Shown one piece after another: positions 9,513-18,872 of a stretch of 64,000 bases of DNA. This DNA is from Odoribacter sp. AF15-53 (GTDB taxonomy: Bacteria > Bacteroidota > Bacteroidia > Bacteroidales > Marinifilaceae), in contig NZ_QUHC01000001.1 in assembly GCF_003479425.1 (NCBI RefSeq), forward strand, positions 620,001 to 684,000, in the 5' to 3' direction. The first letter of the stretch is position 1, and each line of letters starts with the position of its first letter. A program made the translations under genes and the position numbers. Under the pieces are notes generated by a model, which saw only the letters and a list, made by a program, of their open reading frames with translations, did not search any database and was not told the origin of the DNA.

Positions 9513-10886
9513 ATGAAAAAGATAAGTTTATATATTGGTTTAGCGCTGTTTTTCACGCTCGCTTCATGTACCGAGTATTTGGACGTGAAGGACAAGGGAC
9601 AAGTGATCCCGAAGACAGCCGAGGAGTTCTCCGCGTTGATGCATACTTATTTACGGAATATTGACGAGGGAAGCGATTATGCGATACTGGGGGCTTACGG
9701 GACGACCGTGTCCTATGAGGGGTATTCCGATAATCTCGACGGGGATTTGAACACGACGAACCGGGTTCCCTTGTATATCGGGGCGGATATTAATAGTATG
9801 ACAACCCGTTATGCAACGCTCTACTCGATAATCAAGGATTGTAATATTGTTCTGGAGAACATGGATGACCGGATTTCCGAACTGGGCAAGAAAACGGCTG
9901 CCATCGCTTTTGCCCTGCGGGGAGTTTGTTATTACAACCTGATGCGGGGATATTGCGAGCCTTACGATAAGGCGACCGCCGTAACGATGAATGGGGTCCC
10001 GCTGGTAGAAAAGTTCGACATGGAGGGTAAACCGGCCCGTTCGACGATGCAGGAGACGATTGATTTTATCGTCGGCGATTTGACGACGGCGATCGGCATG
10101 AACCAGACGGATAAGCAGTATCGTTTCGATGTAAACGTGATGAAGTTCTACCTCGCCCGGACTTATTTTTGGGCGCAGGAGTGGGAACTGGCAGCAGCTA
10201 CGGCCAAGGAGGTACTGGATATGTACCCGCTGGTAAAAGGCGAGGAGTACGTGGCGATGATGAAGAGTGAAGTCGAGCAGAAGGGGAACGAGTTGTTGCG
10301 TTCGGGGATTAAAAAGTCGTTGGGATATACCGAATTGGAATTCGGTTACGTGAAGGGACGTCCCGTTTCACAAAGATTGGTCGACCTCTTCACGGAAAAA
10401 GAGAATGATGTTCGCTATGGAATGTATTTCAATAATAAGTTGTTAAATAATAAAGTGTTGCGATCTGTTATCCGGAGTGCGGAGATGTGCCTGATCATGG
10501 CTGAGAGTTATGCGCATCTGAATAACACGAAAGATGCCCTTTATTACCTGAATCTCATTCGCTCGCACCGAATCGCACCTTATACGGATTACACGGAGGC
10601 AACCTTGCCGGTGGTTGACCCGACAGCCCTGATAACGACGGATGCCACGGGAAAGGCGTTGACTCCCCTGTTGGCTGCCATACTGAACGAACGGCGCAAG
10701 GAGTTTTATATGGAAAACGGCGATCGGTGGTTCGAGTTGAAGCGGAACGGGCGACCGGAGTTCTGGTGGGGATACGCCGGGAGGAAATACGAGACCCAGA
10801 AATTCCTGTACACTTTCCCGATACCCAAGGGGGACATCCTATTGAATTCCGCTTTGGAACAGAATCCCGGTTATGGCGAGTATTAA
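9513..10886 (+). CDS. SusD/RagB-family surface lipoprotein (locus 1)
   Basis: A 457-aa lipoprotein with a lipobox (TLASC) and the SusD architecture: an N-terminal helical TPR-like scaffold (CDIVLENMDD-like segment, ALRGVCYYNLMRGY) and C-terminal RagB motifs (LLAAILNERRKEFYMENGDRWFELKR). SusD proteins form a hinged lid over the paired SusC barrel and capture ligand. It starts 30 nt after susC in the same operon. At 457 residues it is at the short end of the family. Confidence 0.92.
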   Translation: MKKISLYIGLALFFTLASCTEYLDVKDKGQVIPKTAEEFSALMHTYLRNIDEGSDYAILGAYGTTVSYEGYSDNLDGDLNTTNRVPLYIGADINSMTTRYATLYSIIKDCNIVLENMDDRISELGKKTAAIAFALRGVCYYNLMRGYCEPYDKATAVTMNGVPLVEKFDMEGKPARSTMQETIDFIVGDLTTAIGMNQTDKQYRFDVNVMKFYLARTYFWAQEWELAAATAKEVLDMYPLVKGEEYVAMMKSEVEQKGNELLRSGIKKSLGYTELEFGYVKGRPVSQRLVDLFTEKENDVRYGMYFNNKLLNNKVLRSVIRSAEMCLIMAESYAHLNNTKDALYYLNLIRSHRIAPYTDYTEATLPVVDPTALITTDATGKALTPLLAAILNERRKEFYMENGDRWFELKRNGRPEFWWGYAGRKYETQKFLYTFPIPKGDILLNSALEQNPGYGEY

Positions 10887-10903
10887 ATTAAAAAGTGAAA
10901 GAT

Positions 10904-11107
10904 ATGAAAACATTGAAATATATAGCAGCCGCAATCATGATCGTTTTTGCCCTGTTCGGGTGTAGCGAGGACGTGAAAGAGATGCCGCCCCGTGTGTCGG
11001 ATATTAATGACAACTTTATACTACCCACACCGCCGAAATTGACAAACGCGGAGAGTGACATGGTGGAGGCAAAAAGAGAGGCCTATTATGAAGTTTATGG
11101 TAATTAA
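10904..11107 (+). CDS. Small lipoprotein of SusCD locus 1
   Basis: A 67-aa lipoprotein with a lipobox (ALFGC) and a short acidic, proline-containing mature part. The ATG at 10904 is preferred over a GTG three codons earlier. It lies 17 nt after susD and 19 nt before the next lipoprotein gene, so it is part of the operon. I do not recognise a family; its size suggests an accessory subunit of the surface complex. Confidence 0.7.
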   Translation: MKTLKYIAAAIMIVFALFGCSEDVKEMPPRVSDINDNFILPTPPKLTNAESDMVEAKREAYYEVYGN

Positions 11108-11126
11108 CAGGATAAAATAGCGAGTT

Positions 11127-12407
11127 ATGCGAAAGATATTATTTATATACGTGTTGATGTTATCGGCTTGTTTCCTGACAGCTTGTTCGGATGATGATGA
11201 CAGCACGCCGAGATTGAGTTTCGGACGACCTATTTATATATTGAGAGATGTTACTCCTCTAGCGGTAGAGTTGGTGGCTTCGGTTGCCCCGACAGAGGCA
11301 ATAAGCGTTCCTATTGATATTTCGGGTACTGCCATACTGGATGAGGATTACACGATCGAGAAAGATGCTTTCACGCTTCAACCCGGACAAACGATAGACA
11401 CGATCTGGATTACCCCGAAAGATAATGTGACCTCCCAGAGGGAGATTCGTCTGGCATTGAGAGAAGTGGCTGGGTATCAGCTTTGGAATAACCGGGTGGC
11501 GATGATTCCCGTGGAAACCAAGGATGTTTTCTCGTGTTCATTCGAGGAGACAAAGTACGACCTGAAAAACGAGGTGATCGTCAAAATGGGATTATTACTG
11601 AATGGGCAGATGTATTATACCTCGACGAATGAGGTACGTGTTCCCTTTGATATAGATCCGGCTTCCACTGCCGTGTTGGGAGAACATTACGAGATTGTCG
11701 GGGAAGCCCAGGAGTTGGTGATGGTCGGGAGGTATAAATCGACCGCCGACGTGACGCTTCGTTTCCTGAAACATGAAGAGGGGAAAGATAAGGTGATCTT
11801 CCGCTTGCATGAAGGCGGGTTGTTCGAACGGGGGAATTTCTCGGCTACAACGATCACGGTTTCCGGGCCGACAACGTTTAAAGCTCTGGTTGGGAAATGG
11901 GCGTATAACGGGGAGTTCCCAAGCGAGAGTTTCATTCGACGGATGGCCGGGTACGTTGACCCGAACGATTGCGACAATCTCCCGTTGGATAACAGGCTCA
12001 CGGATATTATCGAGTTTGTTGCCGGCGCGGATAACACGTTAAATATTGATCAGGTGCAGGGTGATCTGACCAAGTATTTGCGGAATTGTAAAGCCGAGTT
12101 TGGGGAGGAAGGTCCTTGGAGACTTTACGAAGAAACCGGAATGCCGACACGGGACGTGATTACCTTGTATCTGGAGAAGGCGAACGTGAATTATTCGGCT
12201 ACGAATATCAGCGAGCGACGGGTTTTCGTGGGTATACGGTTGTTGGACAAGAGCCAGACGTTGGAGTTGAGAATCGTGGATTACGAGCCGACGGACTTCC
12301 TGACCCGTTCGTATTATGACCAGATGCACCCCGGATGGGGAGAACCGGACGAGTTCCCGATGAAGGATCTCTATCCATTGGTGTTCCGGTTTAAGAAAGT
12401 TGAATAA
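11127..12407 (+). CDS. Surface lipoprotein with Calx-beta/DUF4843-like domains (locus 1)
   Basis: A 426-aa lipoprotein (lipobox near FLTAC) whose mature start is rich in Asp (SDDDDS), which fits a surface-export signal. It appears to hold two beta-sandwich domains (about 35-130 and 135-250) with Calx-beta-like phrases such as LDEDYTIEKDAFTLQPGQ and VLGEHYEIVGEAQELVM. These are followed by a separate C-terminal domain with the phrase FKALVGKWAYNGEF. DUF4843-type lipoproteins commonly follow susD in loci that also carry a DUF5117 metalloprotease. A role in ligand capture at the cell surface is inferred. Confidence 0.75.
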   Translation: MRKILFIYVLMLSACFLTACSDDDDSTPRLSFGRPIYILRDVTPLAVELVASVAPTEAISVPIDISGTAILDEDYTIEKDAFTLQPGQTIDTIWITPKDNVTSQREIRLALREVAGYQLWNNRVAMIPVETKDVFSCSFEETKYDLKNEVIVKMGLLLNGQMYYTSTNEVRVPFDIDPASTAVLGEHYEIVGEAQELVMVGRYKSTADVTLRFLKHEEGKDKVIFRLHEGGLFERGNFSATTITVSGPTTFKALVGKWAYNGEFPSESFIRRMAGYVDPNDCDNLPLDNRLTDIIEFVAGADNTLNIDQVQGDLTKYLRNCKAEFGEEGPWRLYEETGMPTRDVITLYLEKANVNYSATNISERRVFVGIRLLDKSQTLELRIVDYEPTDFLTRSYYDQMHPGWGEPDEFPMKDLYPLVFRFKKVE

Positions 12408-12409
12408 AG

Positions 12410-12575
12410 AGTCTTAAAGTTCATAAGGTCCATAAAGTCTATAAAGTCCGTGGACCCCCGTGGGGCGCTTTCTTTACGGCAGCTTCGCTGCCGATGAATA
12501 CGTCCGAAGGACATCCGTGACCTTATGGACTTTAAGAGCTCTTGGCTCGACTTTATGAACTTTATAAACTTATTA
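12410..12575. repeat. Palindromic intergenic repeat, copy B
   Basis: Between the Calx-beta lipoprotein and the metalloprotease gene. It has repeated GTCCATAAAGTCTATAAAGT units, a GTGGACCCCCGTGGGGCGC palindrome, ACGGCAGCTTCGCTGCCG, then GTCCGAAGGAC and an inverted copy of the ATAAAGT units. The ends are complementary, so the element could fold into one long branched hairpin inside the operon mRNA. Confidence 0.75.
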
Positions 12576-12591
12576 TTGTCTTACCATAAAA

Positions 12592-15237
12592 ATGAAAAGT
12601 ATGAAAAAATGGATGTTAGTATTGTTTGTGGCTCTTTTCGTGCTGCCTTACTCGCGGGATGCTCATGCTGCAGACCGGAAGAAGAAAGGTAAAAATGCCA
12701 TTACGGCTAAAGCCGTGGAGAAGAAAAGTGCTTATGACAAGTTGTTTCAGAAAAAGTCGTGCGAGACGGTGAAGAGTAACTTCATCACCTTGCACAAGGT
12801 GGATGGAAAGCTGTACTTCGAAATCCCGGTAAAGTTCCTGGGACGGGAAATGTTGCTGGCTTCCACGCTGACCTCGACTTCCAGTAACGATTTCTGCGAC
12901 GTAGGATACAAGCAGAACGATCCGCTGCATATACGGTTCACGAAGATCGATAGTACGATTTATTTGAACGAAGTGAACGCTTACGTGACTTCGAACCCGA
13001 AAGAACCGTCGTTGCAGGTAGCGATCGACAAGAACTTTGCGGATGCCGTTCTTTATTCGTACAAGATTGCGGCTTACAATAATGATAGTACGACGCTCGT
13101 GATCGATGTGACCCCAATCTTCACAACGGATATGAAGGAGTTCGCTTTTCTACCGACGACAATTATGGGATTAATCCAGTTGAATGCGGTATTTAATAAA
13201 GACGGGGTGGCGCTGGGCGAGATCAAAGCTTTTGATGATAACCTGAGCGTGAAGTCCATGTTGTCTTACAAGGTGTCGTTAAAGTTTATGTCGTTCTCAT
13301 TTCTGGATAACATGCCGTTGACAGCCACGGTGACCCGTTCCCTGTTGTTGCTGCCAGAGGAGAAGATGCGTCCCCGGATTTCCGATTCGAGGGTAGGAAT
13401 CTTTATTACGAGCAAACAACACGTGTCAACGGAGAAGGATGGTATCCAAAACTACACGTTGGCCAACCGCTGGCGGATAGAACCCAAGGATATGGCTGCT
13501 TACAAGCGGGGGGAACTGGTAGAGCCGGTGAAACCGATTGTGTTTTATATTGATGATGCTTTCCCGGAATTGTGGAAGCAACCGATTAAGGAAGGGACGC
13601 TGAGGTGGAATGCCGCTTTCGAGAAGATTGGTTTTAAGAACGCCGTGCAGGTGCGTGATTTTCCGAAAGATGACCCGGAGTTTGACCCGGATAACCTGAA
13701 ATTCTCCTGTATCCGGTATTTGCCCTCGACCACGGCAAACGCCATGGGACCGTCGTGGGTGGACCCGACAACGGGGGAGATTATCAATGCTTCGGTGTTG
13801 GTGTACAACGACGTGATCCGTCTGATTAATAACTGGCGGTTCGTGCAGACGGCCCAGATTGATCCTTCCGTGCGGGCCAGGAAGATGCCGGACGATATCG
13901 TGGAAGAATCAATCGCTTACGTGGTGGCTCACGAGGTGGGACACTGTCTGGGATTCATGCACAATATGTCGGCTTCTGCCGCTTACCCGGTGGACTCTTT
14001 GCGCTCCGCTTCTTTCACCAACACGTACGGAACCACCCCGTGTATCATGGATTACGCCCGTTTCAATTACGTGGCGCAACCCGGAGACAAGGGCGTGAGA
14101 TTAACTCCGCCCGATTTGGGAGTGTATGATTATTTTCTGATTAAATGGGCTTATCAACCGCTACCGGAAGTGAATAACGAGTGGGAAGAGCAAGCTATTC
14201 TTGAAGGCTGGGTGGACGAGAAAGCCGGGGATCCCCGTTATCGTTACGGGAGACAGCAAATTTATTCCCGTTATGATCCGAGTGCTATCGAGGAGGATTT
14301 GGGCGACGATCCGATGAAAGCTGGAGAGTTCGGGATCAAGAACCTGAAATACATCCTGTCGAACCTGGGCGAATGGGTGACGGACGACACCGATTTCACG
14401 CACCGGGAGGAACTTTACAAGCAGTTGGCCAATCAATACTATCGGTATATCATGAACGTGATGTACAATGTGGGCGGTATTTACCTGACTGAGGTGAAGG
14501 ACGGCACGAAAGGACAACGCCACGAACCGGTTTCGAAAGCGACACAAAAGGCTTCTTTGGCTTGGATTCTGAAAGAGTTTAAGACCTCGGACTGGTTGAG
14601 CAATACCGATTTGAAGAAAAATTTCGCCTTGGGCGTGGATATGACTCCCGTGCTGCAAAAGCGGGTACTGGATCAGCTGGAACGTTTGACGGGGAATATT
14701 ATACTTTCCTCGCACATCGCCTCGAATCCTTACACGGTCAAGGAATTCCTGACGGATTTGTATAATGGTGCTTTTGAAAGTACGGTGAAGGGCCGGGCAT
14801 TGACAGATGCGGACAAGATGTTGCAACAGTTTATCGTGGACGTTTCCAGTAGTTCGTTGAAAGAGGCCGGGGGTGGGGCCTTGCGGATGTTGACCGATGC
14901 GGCGTACATGCCCTCGGTGGAAGAGATTGCCGCTTACGGTCTGGATGAAACCGGGTTGATCTACAAGTATCTGGATCAGTTCCGCCAGTTAGAAGAGGAG
15001 AAGGGGAGTGGTTACGTGGCGCAACAGATGGCGTTGAATGAATTCGGTTACGGGTATGGTTTCGTGAGACGTGTCAACACGAGCGAGATTGATAACTCGA
15101 AGATATACTTGCAGGATATGGCGTTGAAGGTTCAACGTTTGTTGAATTCCAAAGTTGGCGGGGCCACGGGAGATTCGAAAATACACTATCAGGCCTTGTT
15201 GATGAAGTTGAATAAAGCACTAAAAGATAGTAACTGA
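12592..15237 (+). CDS. Zinc-dependent metalloprotease, DUF5117/DUF5118 family (locus 1)
   Basis: An 881-aa exported protein with a signal peptide ending near DAHAA. The first 330 residues correspond to the DUF5118/DUF5117 region. A metzincin-like catalytic centre follows with HEVGHCLGFMH (His447, Glu448, His451, His457) and a downstream IMDYARF segment that fits the Met-turn. The family is specific to Bacteroidetes and related phyla and often sits beside SusCD genes. It probably degrades peptides after or during import. An alternative ATG at 12601 would remove three residues. Confidence 0.9.
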   Translation: MKSMKKWMLVLFVALFVLPYSRDAHAADRKKKGKNAITAKAVEKKSAYDKLFQKKSCETVKSNFITLHKVDGKLYFEIPVKFLGREMLLASTLTSTSSNDFCDVGYKQNDPLHIRFTKIDSTIYLNEVNAYVTSNPKEPSLQVAIDKNFADAVLYSYKIAAYNNDSTTLVIDVTPIFTTDMKEFAFLPTTIMGLIQLNAVFNKDGVALGEIKAFDDNLSVKSMLSYKVSLKFMSFSFLDNMPLTATVTRSLLLLPEEKMRPRISDSRVGIFITSKQHVSTEKDGIQNYTLANRWRIEPKDMAAYKRGELVEPVKPIVFYIDDAFPELWKQPIKEGTLRWNAAFEKIGFKNAVQVRDFPKDDPEFDPDNLKFSCIRYLPSTTANAMGPSWVDPTTGEIINASVLVYNDVIRLINNWRFVQTAQIDPSVRARKMPDDIVEESIAYVVAHEVGHCLGFMHNMSASAAYPVDSLRSASFTNTYGTTPCIMDYARFNYVAQPGDKGVRLTPPDLGVYDYFLIKWAYQPLPEVNNEWEEQAILEGWVDEKAGDPRYRYGRQQIYSRYDPSAIEEDLGDDPMKAGEFGIKNLKYILSNLGEWVTDDTDFTHREELYKQLANQYYRYIMNVMYNVGGIYLTEVKDGTKGQRHEPVSKATQKASLAWILKEFKTSDWLSNTDLKKNFALGVDMTPVLQKRVLDQLERLTGNIILSSHIASNPYTVKEFLTDLYNGAFESTVKGRALTDADKMLQQFIVDVSSSSLKEAGGGALRMLTDAAYMPSVEEIAAYGLDETGLIYKYLDQFRQLEEEKGSGYVAQQMALNEFGYGYGFVRRVNTSEIDNSKIYLQDMALKVQRLLNSKVGGATGDSKIHYQALLMKLNKALKDSN

Positions 15238-15240
15238 AAA

Positions 15241-15270
15241 TAAATAAGCCCGTATTAGCGGGCTTATTTA
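15241..15270. terminator. Bidirectional terminator
   Basis: A perfect 12-bp stem (15241-15252 with 15259-15270) with a 6-nt loop. It has A-rich and T-rich edges on both sides and lies between convergent genes (metalloprotease and pseudouridine synthase). It can serve both strands. Confidence 0.9.
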
Positions 15271-15966
15271 TTATTTCAAACTCTCGTAAAAGAATTTCCA
15301 GAGGTTATCATTTAATGGAGGGGGAGCGGTAACCGTGATTTTCTCCTGTTTTACCGGGTGGATAAACGTGATCGACCGGGCATGAAGGTTGATTCCGCCT
15401 CCTTCGTTGGAACGGGGGAATCCGTATTTCAAATCTCCCTTGATCGGGCAACCGATTTTGGCTAACTGGCAGCGGATTTGGTGATGACGTCCCGTGCAAA
15501 GTTTCACTTCCAGCAGGTAATAACGTTGTCCGGCTCCTAGTAGTTTGTATTCCAGTATCGCTTCTTTCGCCCCGTTTTTGGGCTTGTTGTAAGCGTACGA
15601 TTTGTTTTTTTCGGCGTCCCGTACCATGTAATGAGTCAGTCGGGCGTGATCTTCTTCCGGAAGATTACCGACAATCGCCCAGTATATCTTGGTGATTTCC
15701 TGATCGTGTTCCTGGAACATCTTGTTCAGTCTTACCAGCGCTTTACTGGTTTTGGCGAACAGGACAACCCCGCTTACCGGGCGATCCACCCGGTGAGGAA
15801 TACCAAGAAAGACATCCCCCGGTTTATTATAGTTCTCTTTGATATAGGCTTTTACCCGCTCGCTGAGAGGTTCATCACCCGTTTGGTCTGCCTGCACAAT
15901 ATCGGAAACCCGTTTATTGATGGCGATAATGTGGTTGTCTTCGTATAGTATTTCCAAACCTTTCAT
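15271..15966 (-). CDS. RluA-family pseudouridine synthase
   Basis: A 231-aa protein matching the RluA/RluD catalytic domain without an S4 domain. The catalytic aspartate is in HRVDRPVSG (Asp61), where the family usually has HRLDxxTSG. Further motifs are TGRHHQIRCQLA and INLHARSI. It isomerises uridine to pseudouridine in rRNA or tRNA; the exact target cannot be told from sequence. It has no co-directional neighbour within 280 nt. Confidence 0.9.
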   Translation of the reverse strand: MKGLEILYEDNHIIAINKRVSDIVQADQTGDEPLSERVKAYIKENYNKPGDVFLGIPHRVDRPVSGVVLFAKTSKALVRLNKMFQEHDQEITKIYWAIVGNLPEEDHARLTHYMVRDAEKNKSYAYNKPKNGAKEAILEYKLLGAGQRYYLLEVKLCTGRHHQIRCQLAKIGCPIKGDLKYGFPRSNEGGGINLHARSITFIHPVKQEKITVTAPPPLNDNLWKFFYESLK

Positions 15967-15989
15967 TGATTTTAAATTTTAGTTGCTTT

Positions 15990-16215
15990 ATTAATTAAAC
16001 TCCTCCCGGTTACGCCGTACACCCTCTATTATATAAAGGGTGAGTTAGAACACTCACCGTTTTTGATAAGAGTCTCCAGCTCCTCCTCTGTTTATAGAGG
16101 AAACTGCCGAGTGAGCGAGGACAGCTTGGGAGCTTGCTCCTTGTCTGTCGAGCGGAAGGCGGTTCGAGACTGCTTCGGGCTCACTTGGCCGAAGGCCGGA
16201 GAAGTTTAGTTTTTA
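15990..16215. repeat. Noncoding repeat-like region, type 2
   Basis: A gene-free stretch with several short inverted repeats: CACCCT..AGGGTG around 16020-16040, TGAGT..ACTCA, and CTCTGTTTATAGAGG. The CTCTGTTTATAGAGG phrase and a CCGAAG-CCGGAG phrase recur in the gap before miaA (28030-28160), so the two gaps share an element distinct from the GGACCCC-type repeats. A GGTTCGAGA phrase resembles a tRNA T-loop, but no cloverleaf can be drawn. Confidence 0.55.
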
Positions 16216-16229
16216 TCTTTTATCTTACT

Positions 16230-16249
16230 AAAAAAGGCTTGCCTTTTTT
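16230..16249 (-). terminator. Terminator of the rsfS-panB operon
   Basis: AAAAAAGG and CCTTTTTT form an 8-bp stem with a 4-nt loop that overlaps the panB stop codon. It closes the minus-strand operon and reads as a short intrinsic terminator. Confidence 0.55.
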
Positions 16250-17063
16250 AATACTGTTCTCTTTCGTTTGGGAAGTTTCCGCTTTTCACATCGTTGATGT
16301 AGTTGCTCACTGCTCCCGTCATTTCTGCGTACAGGTTGTGGTAACGACGTAGGAAACGGGGTGAAAACTCCTGGTTGATTCCTAGCATGTCATGGATCAC
16401 GAGTACTTGTCCGTCAACGCCACCGCCCGCACCGATACCGATGATCGGGATGGTCAGTTCTTTGGCAACCTGAGTGGCCAGTTTAGCCGGAATCTTCTCC
16501 AACACGATACCGAAGCATCCCGCTTCTTCCAGAAGGTGCGCGTCTTCGATCAGTTTTTTAGCTTCTTCGTCTTCTTGGGCACGAACCACGTAAGTACCGA
16601 ATTTATGGATACTTTGCGGTGTCAGTCCGAGGTGTCCCATGACCGGGATTCCGGCGGAAAGGATACGGTTGACCGATTCAACGATCTCTTTTCCTCCTTC
16701 CAGTTTCACGGCATCTGCGCTCGTCTCTTTCATGATCCGGATTGCCGAGCAAAGTGCCTCTTTACTGTTTCCCTGATAGCTCCCGAAAGGCAAGTCTACT
16801 ACAACCAGCGCCCGGTCAACGCCTCTTACCACGGAAGCCCCGTGATAAATCATCTGATCCAACGTGATCGGCAGGGTGGTTTCGTTTCCGGCCATGACGT
16901 TGGAGGCAGAGTCACCGACGAGAATCACGTCGATCCCCGCATTATCAATAATCTGGGCCATGGAGAAATCGTAGGCCGTCAACATGCTTATTTTTTCACC
17001 CTTGAGCTTCATTTCTGATAACACGTGGGTGGTTACTCTTTTTACTTTTTTCTGAACAGACAT
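16248..17063 (-). CDS. panB: 3-methyl-2-oxobutanoate hydroxymethyltransferase
   Basis: A 271-aa protein, normal for PanB. It transfers a hydroxymethyl group from 5,10-methylene-tetrahydrofolate to 2-oxoisovalerate, making ketopantoate for pantothenate and CoA. Visible family motifs are [18 protein letters not shown] with the metal-binding Asp, and GHLGLTPQS. The C-terminus has [15 protein letters not shown] and HDMLGI. It is the last gene of a minus-strand series, 32 nt after psd. Confidence 0.96.
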   Translation of the reverse strand: MSVQKKVKRVTTHVLSEMKLKGEKISMLTAYDFSMAQIIDNAGIDVILVGDSASNVMAGNETTLPITLDQMIYHGASVVRGVDRALVVVDLPFGSYQGNSKEALCSAIRIMKETSADAVKLEGGKEIVESVNRILSAGIPVMGHLGLTPQSIHKFGTYVVRAQEDEEAKKLIEDAHLLEEAGCFGIVLEKIPAKLATQVAKELTIPIIGIGAGGGVDGQVLVIHDMLGINQEFSPRFLRRYHNLYAEMTGAVSNYINDVKSGNFPNEREQY

Positions 17064-17095
17064 GGTAATTAATGATTTACGAATCCGTGACGTAA

Positions 17096-17767
17096 TTACT
17101 TGGATTCGGGTTCTTGAAATGTTCCGATAAGGGTTTGCGATCCTGTCACTTTCTGTCCGAGTTTCACGTCAATCTTGGTTCCTAGCGGCAGGTACAAATC
17201 TACTCGCGAACCAAACTTGATGAATCCGGCATGTTCGTCCTGGCTGGCTTTCCCGCCGACAGGAGCGTATGAAACAATACGTTTAGCCATGGCACCGGCA
17301 ATCTGCCTCATCACGATTTCCTGTCCGTTGGTTGCCTCGATAGCGATGGTTGTTCTTTCGTTTTCAGTGGAGGACTTGGGCAGGTAGGCTGCCATATATC
17401 TTCCCTGGTGATATTTAAAAAACTTGATTATTCCGTTAATGGGGAACCAGTTGATATGAACGTTGAAGATGTTCATGAATATAGATACCTGGATACATTC
17501 TTTTTTCAGGTATTCCGGTTCGAATGTTTCTTCCACTACCACGATTTTCCCGTCGGCGGGGGCGAGGATGGTATTATTTTTCACTGTGATTTGCCTGTTC
17601 GGGAAACGGAAGAAGTTCACCATAAGCAGGTAACAGATTCCACTGACGATTAGTACGGCCCGGAAAACGATGATGCTAGGAATGAAGGCATACACGAGTA
17701 CGTTGATAAAAGCAATGAGTACGAATGCTTTAAACAATAATATATGTCCGGCTTTATGTATCTTCAT
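17096..17767 (-). CDS. psd: Phosphatidylserine decarboxylase proenzyme, short type
   Basis: A 223-aa protein with two N-terminal hydrophobic segments and the C-terminal self-cleavage site FGSR (the family uses a GS bond; the Ser becomes the pyruvoyl group). It makes phosphatidylethanolamine from phosphatidylserine at the inner membrane. Short Psd enzymes of this form are usual in Bacteroidetes. It follows cdsA by 36 nt, so two steps of phospholipid synthesis are co-transcribed. Confidence 0.93.
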   Translation of the reverse strand: MKIHKAGHILLFKAFVLIAFINVLVYAFIPSIIVFRAVLIVSGICYLLMVNFFRFPNRQITVKNNTILAPADGKIVVVEETFEPEYLKKECIQVSIFMNIFNVHINWFPINGIIKFFKYHQGRYMAAYLPKSSTENERTTIAIEATNGQEIVMRQIAGAMAKRIVSYAPVGGKASQDEHAGFIKFGSRVDLYLPLGTKIDVKLGQKVTGSQTLIGTFQEPESK

Positions 17768-17803
17768 ATTAATTTCGTTACGTTAGTAAAACAGTCGGCA
17801 AAG

Positions 17804-18619
17804 TTAATACATGAATTCCATATAAACAAAAATAGCGGGAATTGTAAAAATAATTGCGTCAAATCTGTCCAGTATTCCCCCGTGTCCCGGTAAGATATTA
17901 CCCGAATCCTTGATCTCGATACTGCGTTTGAACATGGACTCCAGTAAGTCTCCGTATATCCCGAACACGACCACGATACACGAGATGATAGCCGTGTCAA
18001 CGATCCGGTAACCCTCGATATAAGGGGCCACGCACAAGCCGACGACGATCGTACTCAACCCGCCGCCAATAGCTCCTTCCCACGATTTTTTTGGGGAAAT
18101 CCGGGGGAAAAGTTTATGTTTCCCGAACTGGGAGCCAAACAGGTAGGCGAACGTGTCGTTAACCCACACAAGCAAGAAGGGGAAGAAAATAATCTCCGGC
18201 ATCCATTTGCCCGATGTCATGAACGGTAAATAAATCAACAGGGTAAAAGGCAAGCTGATATACAGCAGGGCGTAGTAAGAGAACGCAATATTTTGGAACC
18301 CGTTTCCTTTCTTGCGATACAACTCGCAGATGGCCATGATAAAAGTCAACAGGAAGAAATAAAGGTAACCGTCCTTGTAACCGATGTAGTTGTGCAGGAA
18401 ACCGACGGTGAACAACAGGCTCCCGCATATAAGACAGAAGGGGAGGTTGACGTGGACATTCATGTGCCGGGCCATGCGGCTGAACTCCAGTAGTCCTAAA
18501 ACGTTGATAATAAAAAACAGGATGTAAAAACAAATGGGGTGTATGAAAATACACCCTGTTAGTACGATGACAAACAGCAAACCGCTGATTGCCCTTTTCA
18601 GGAAATTACTCACGATCAT
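17804..18619 (-). CDS. cdsA: Phosphatidate cytidylyltransferase
   Basis: A 271-aa polytopic membrane protein with about seven to eight hydrophobic segments. The CDS signature SMFKRSIEIKDSGNILPGHG plus GGILDRFD is complete near the C-terminus. It makes CDP-diacylglycerol from phosphatidate and CTP. Its start overlaps the end of the DUF2007 gene by 14 nt, which suggests translational coupling. Confidence 0.95.
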   Translation of the reverse strand: MIVSNFLKRAISGLLFVIVLTGCIFIHPICFYILFFIINVLGLLEFSRMARHMNVHVNLPFCLICGSLLFTVGFLHNYIGYKDGYLYFFLLTFIMAICELYRKKGNGFQNIAFSYYALLYISLPFTLLIYLPFMTSGKWMPEIIFFPFLLVWVNDTFAYLFGSQFGKHKLFPRISPKKSWEGAIGGGLSTIVVGLCVAPYIEGYRIVDTAIISCIVVVFGIYGDLLESMFKRSIEIKDSGNILPGHGGILDRFDAIIFTIPAIFVYMEFMY

Positions 18620-18815
18620 TGTATTCTTTTATAACTGTCTCGGCTTTTTGCAGATCCTCCTTGTTCACCATGACGTTGATTTCACCAAATACTTTGTAAG
18701 AAGAATCGAGTTGGTTGAGAACCACGGCAGGAATTCCCGCTTCAATCAGCACCTCTTTCATCCGTTCGGCGACGAATGTTTCAGTTGTTTCAAAAACAGA
18801 TACCCAATTGTCCAT
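18606..18815 (-). CDS. DUF2007-family small protein
   Basis: A 69-aa protein with the ferredoxin-like pattern of DUF2007 (a putative signal-transducing domain): WVSVFETTETFVAERMKEVL, then GIPAVVLNQ. The function is unknown. The position between ftsH and cdsA is a common Bacteroidetes arrangement and supports the call. Confidence 0.85.
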   Translation of the reverse strand: MDNWVSVFETTETFVAERMKEVLIEAGIPAVVLNQLDSSYKVFGEINVMVNKEDLQKAETVIKEYNDRE

Positions 18816-18872
18816 AATCTTCGGTTTTTAAAGTTTATACTGTTTTACTGTATCGGAAATTCCCTTGTCCGC

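Noticed and set aside
16140..16200. Possible tRNA, from a GGTTCGAGA phrase
   Set aside because: No acceptor or anticodon stem can be paired around it; it belongs to the type 2 repeat.
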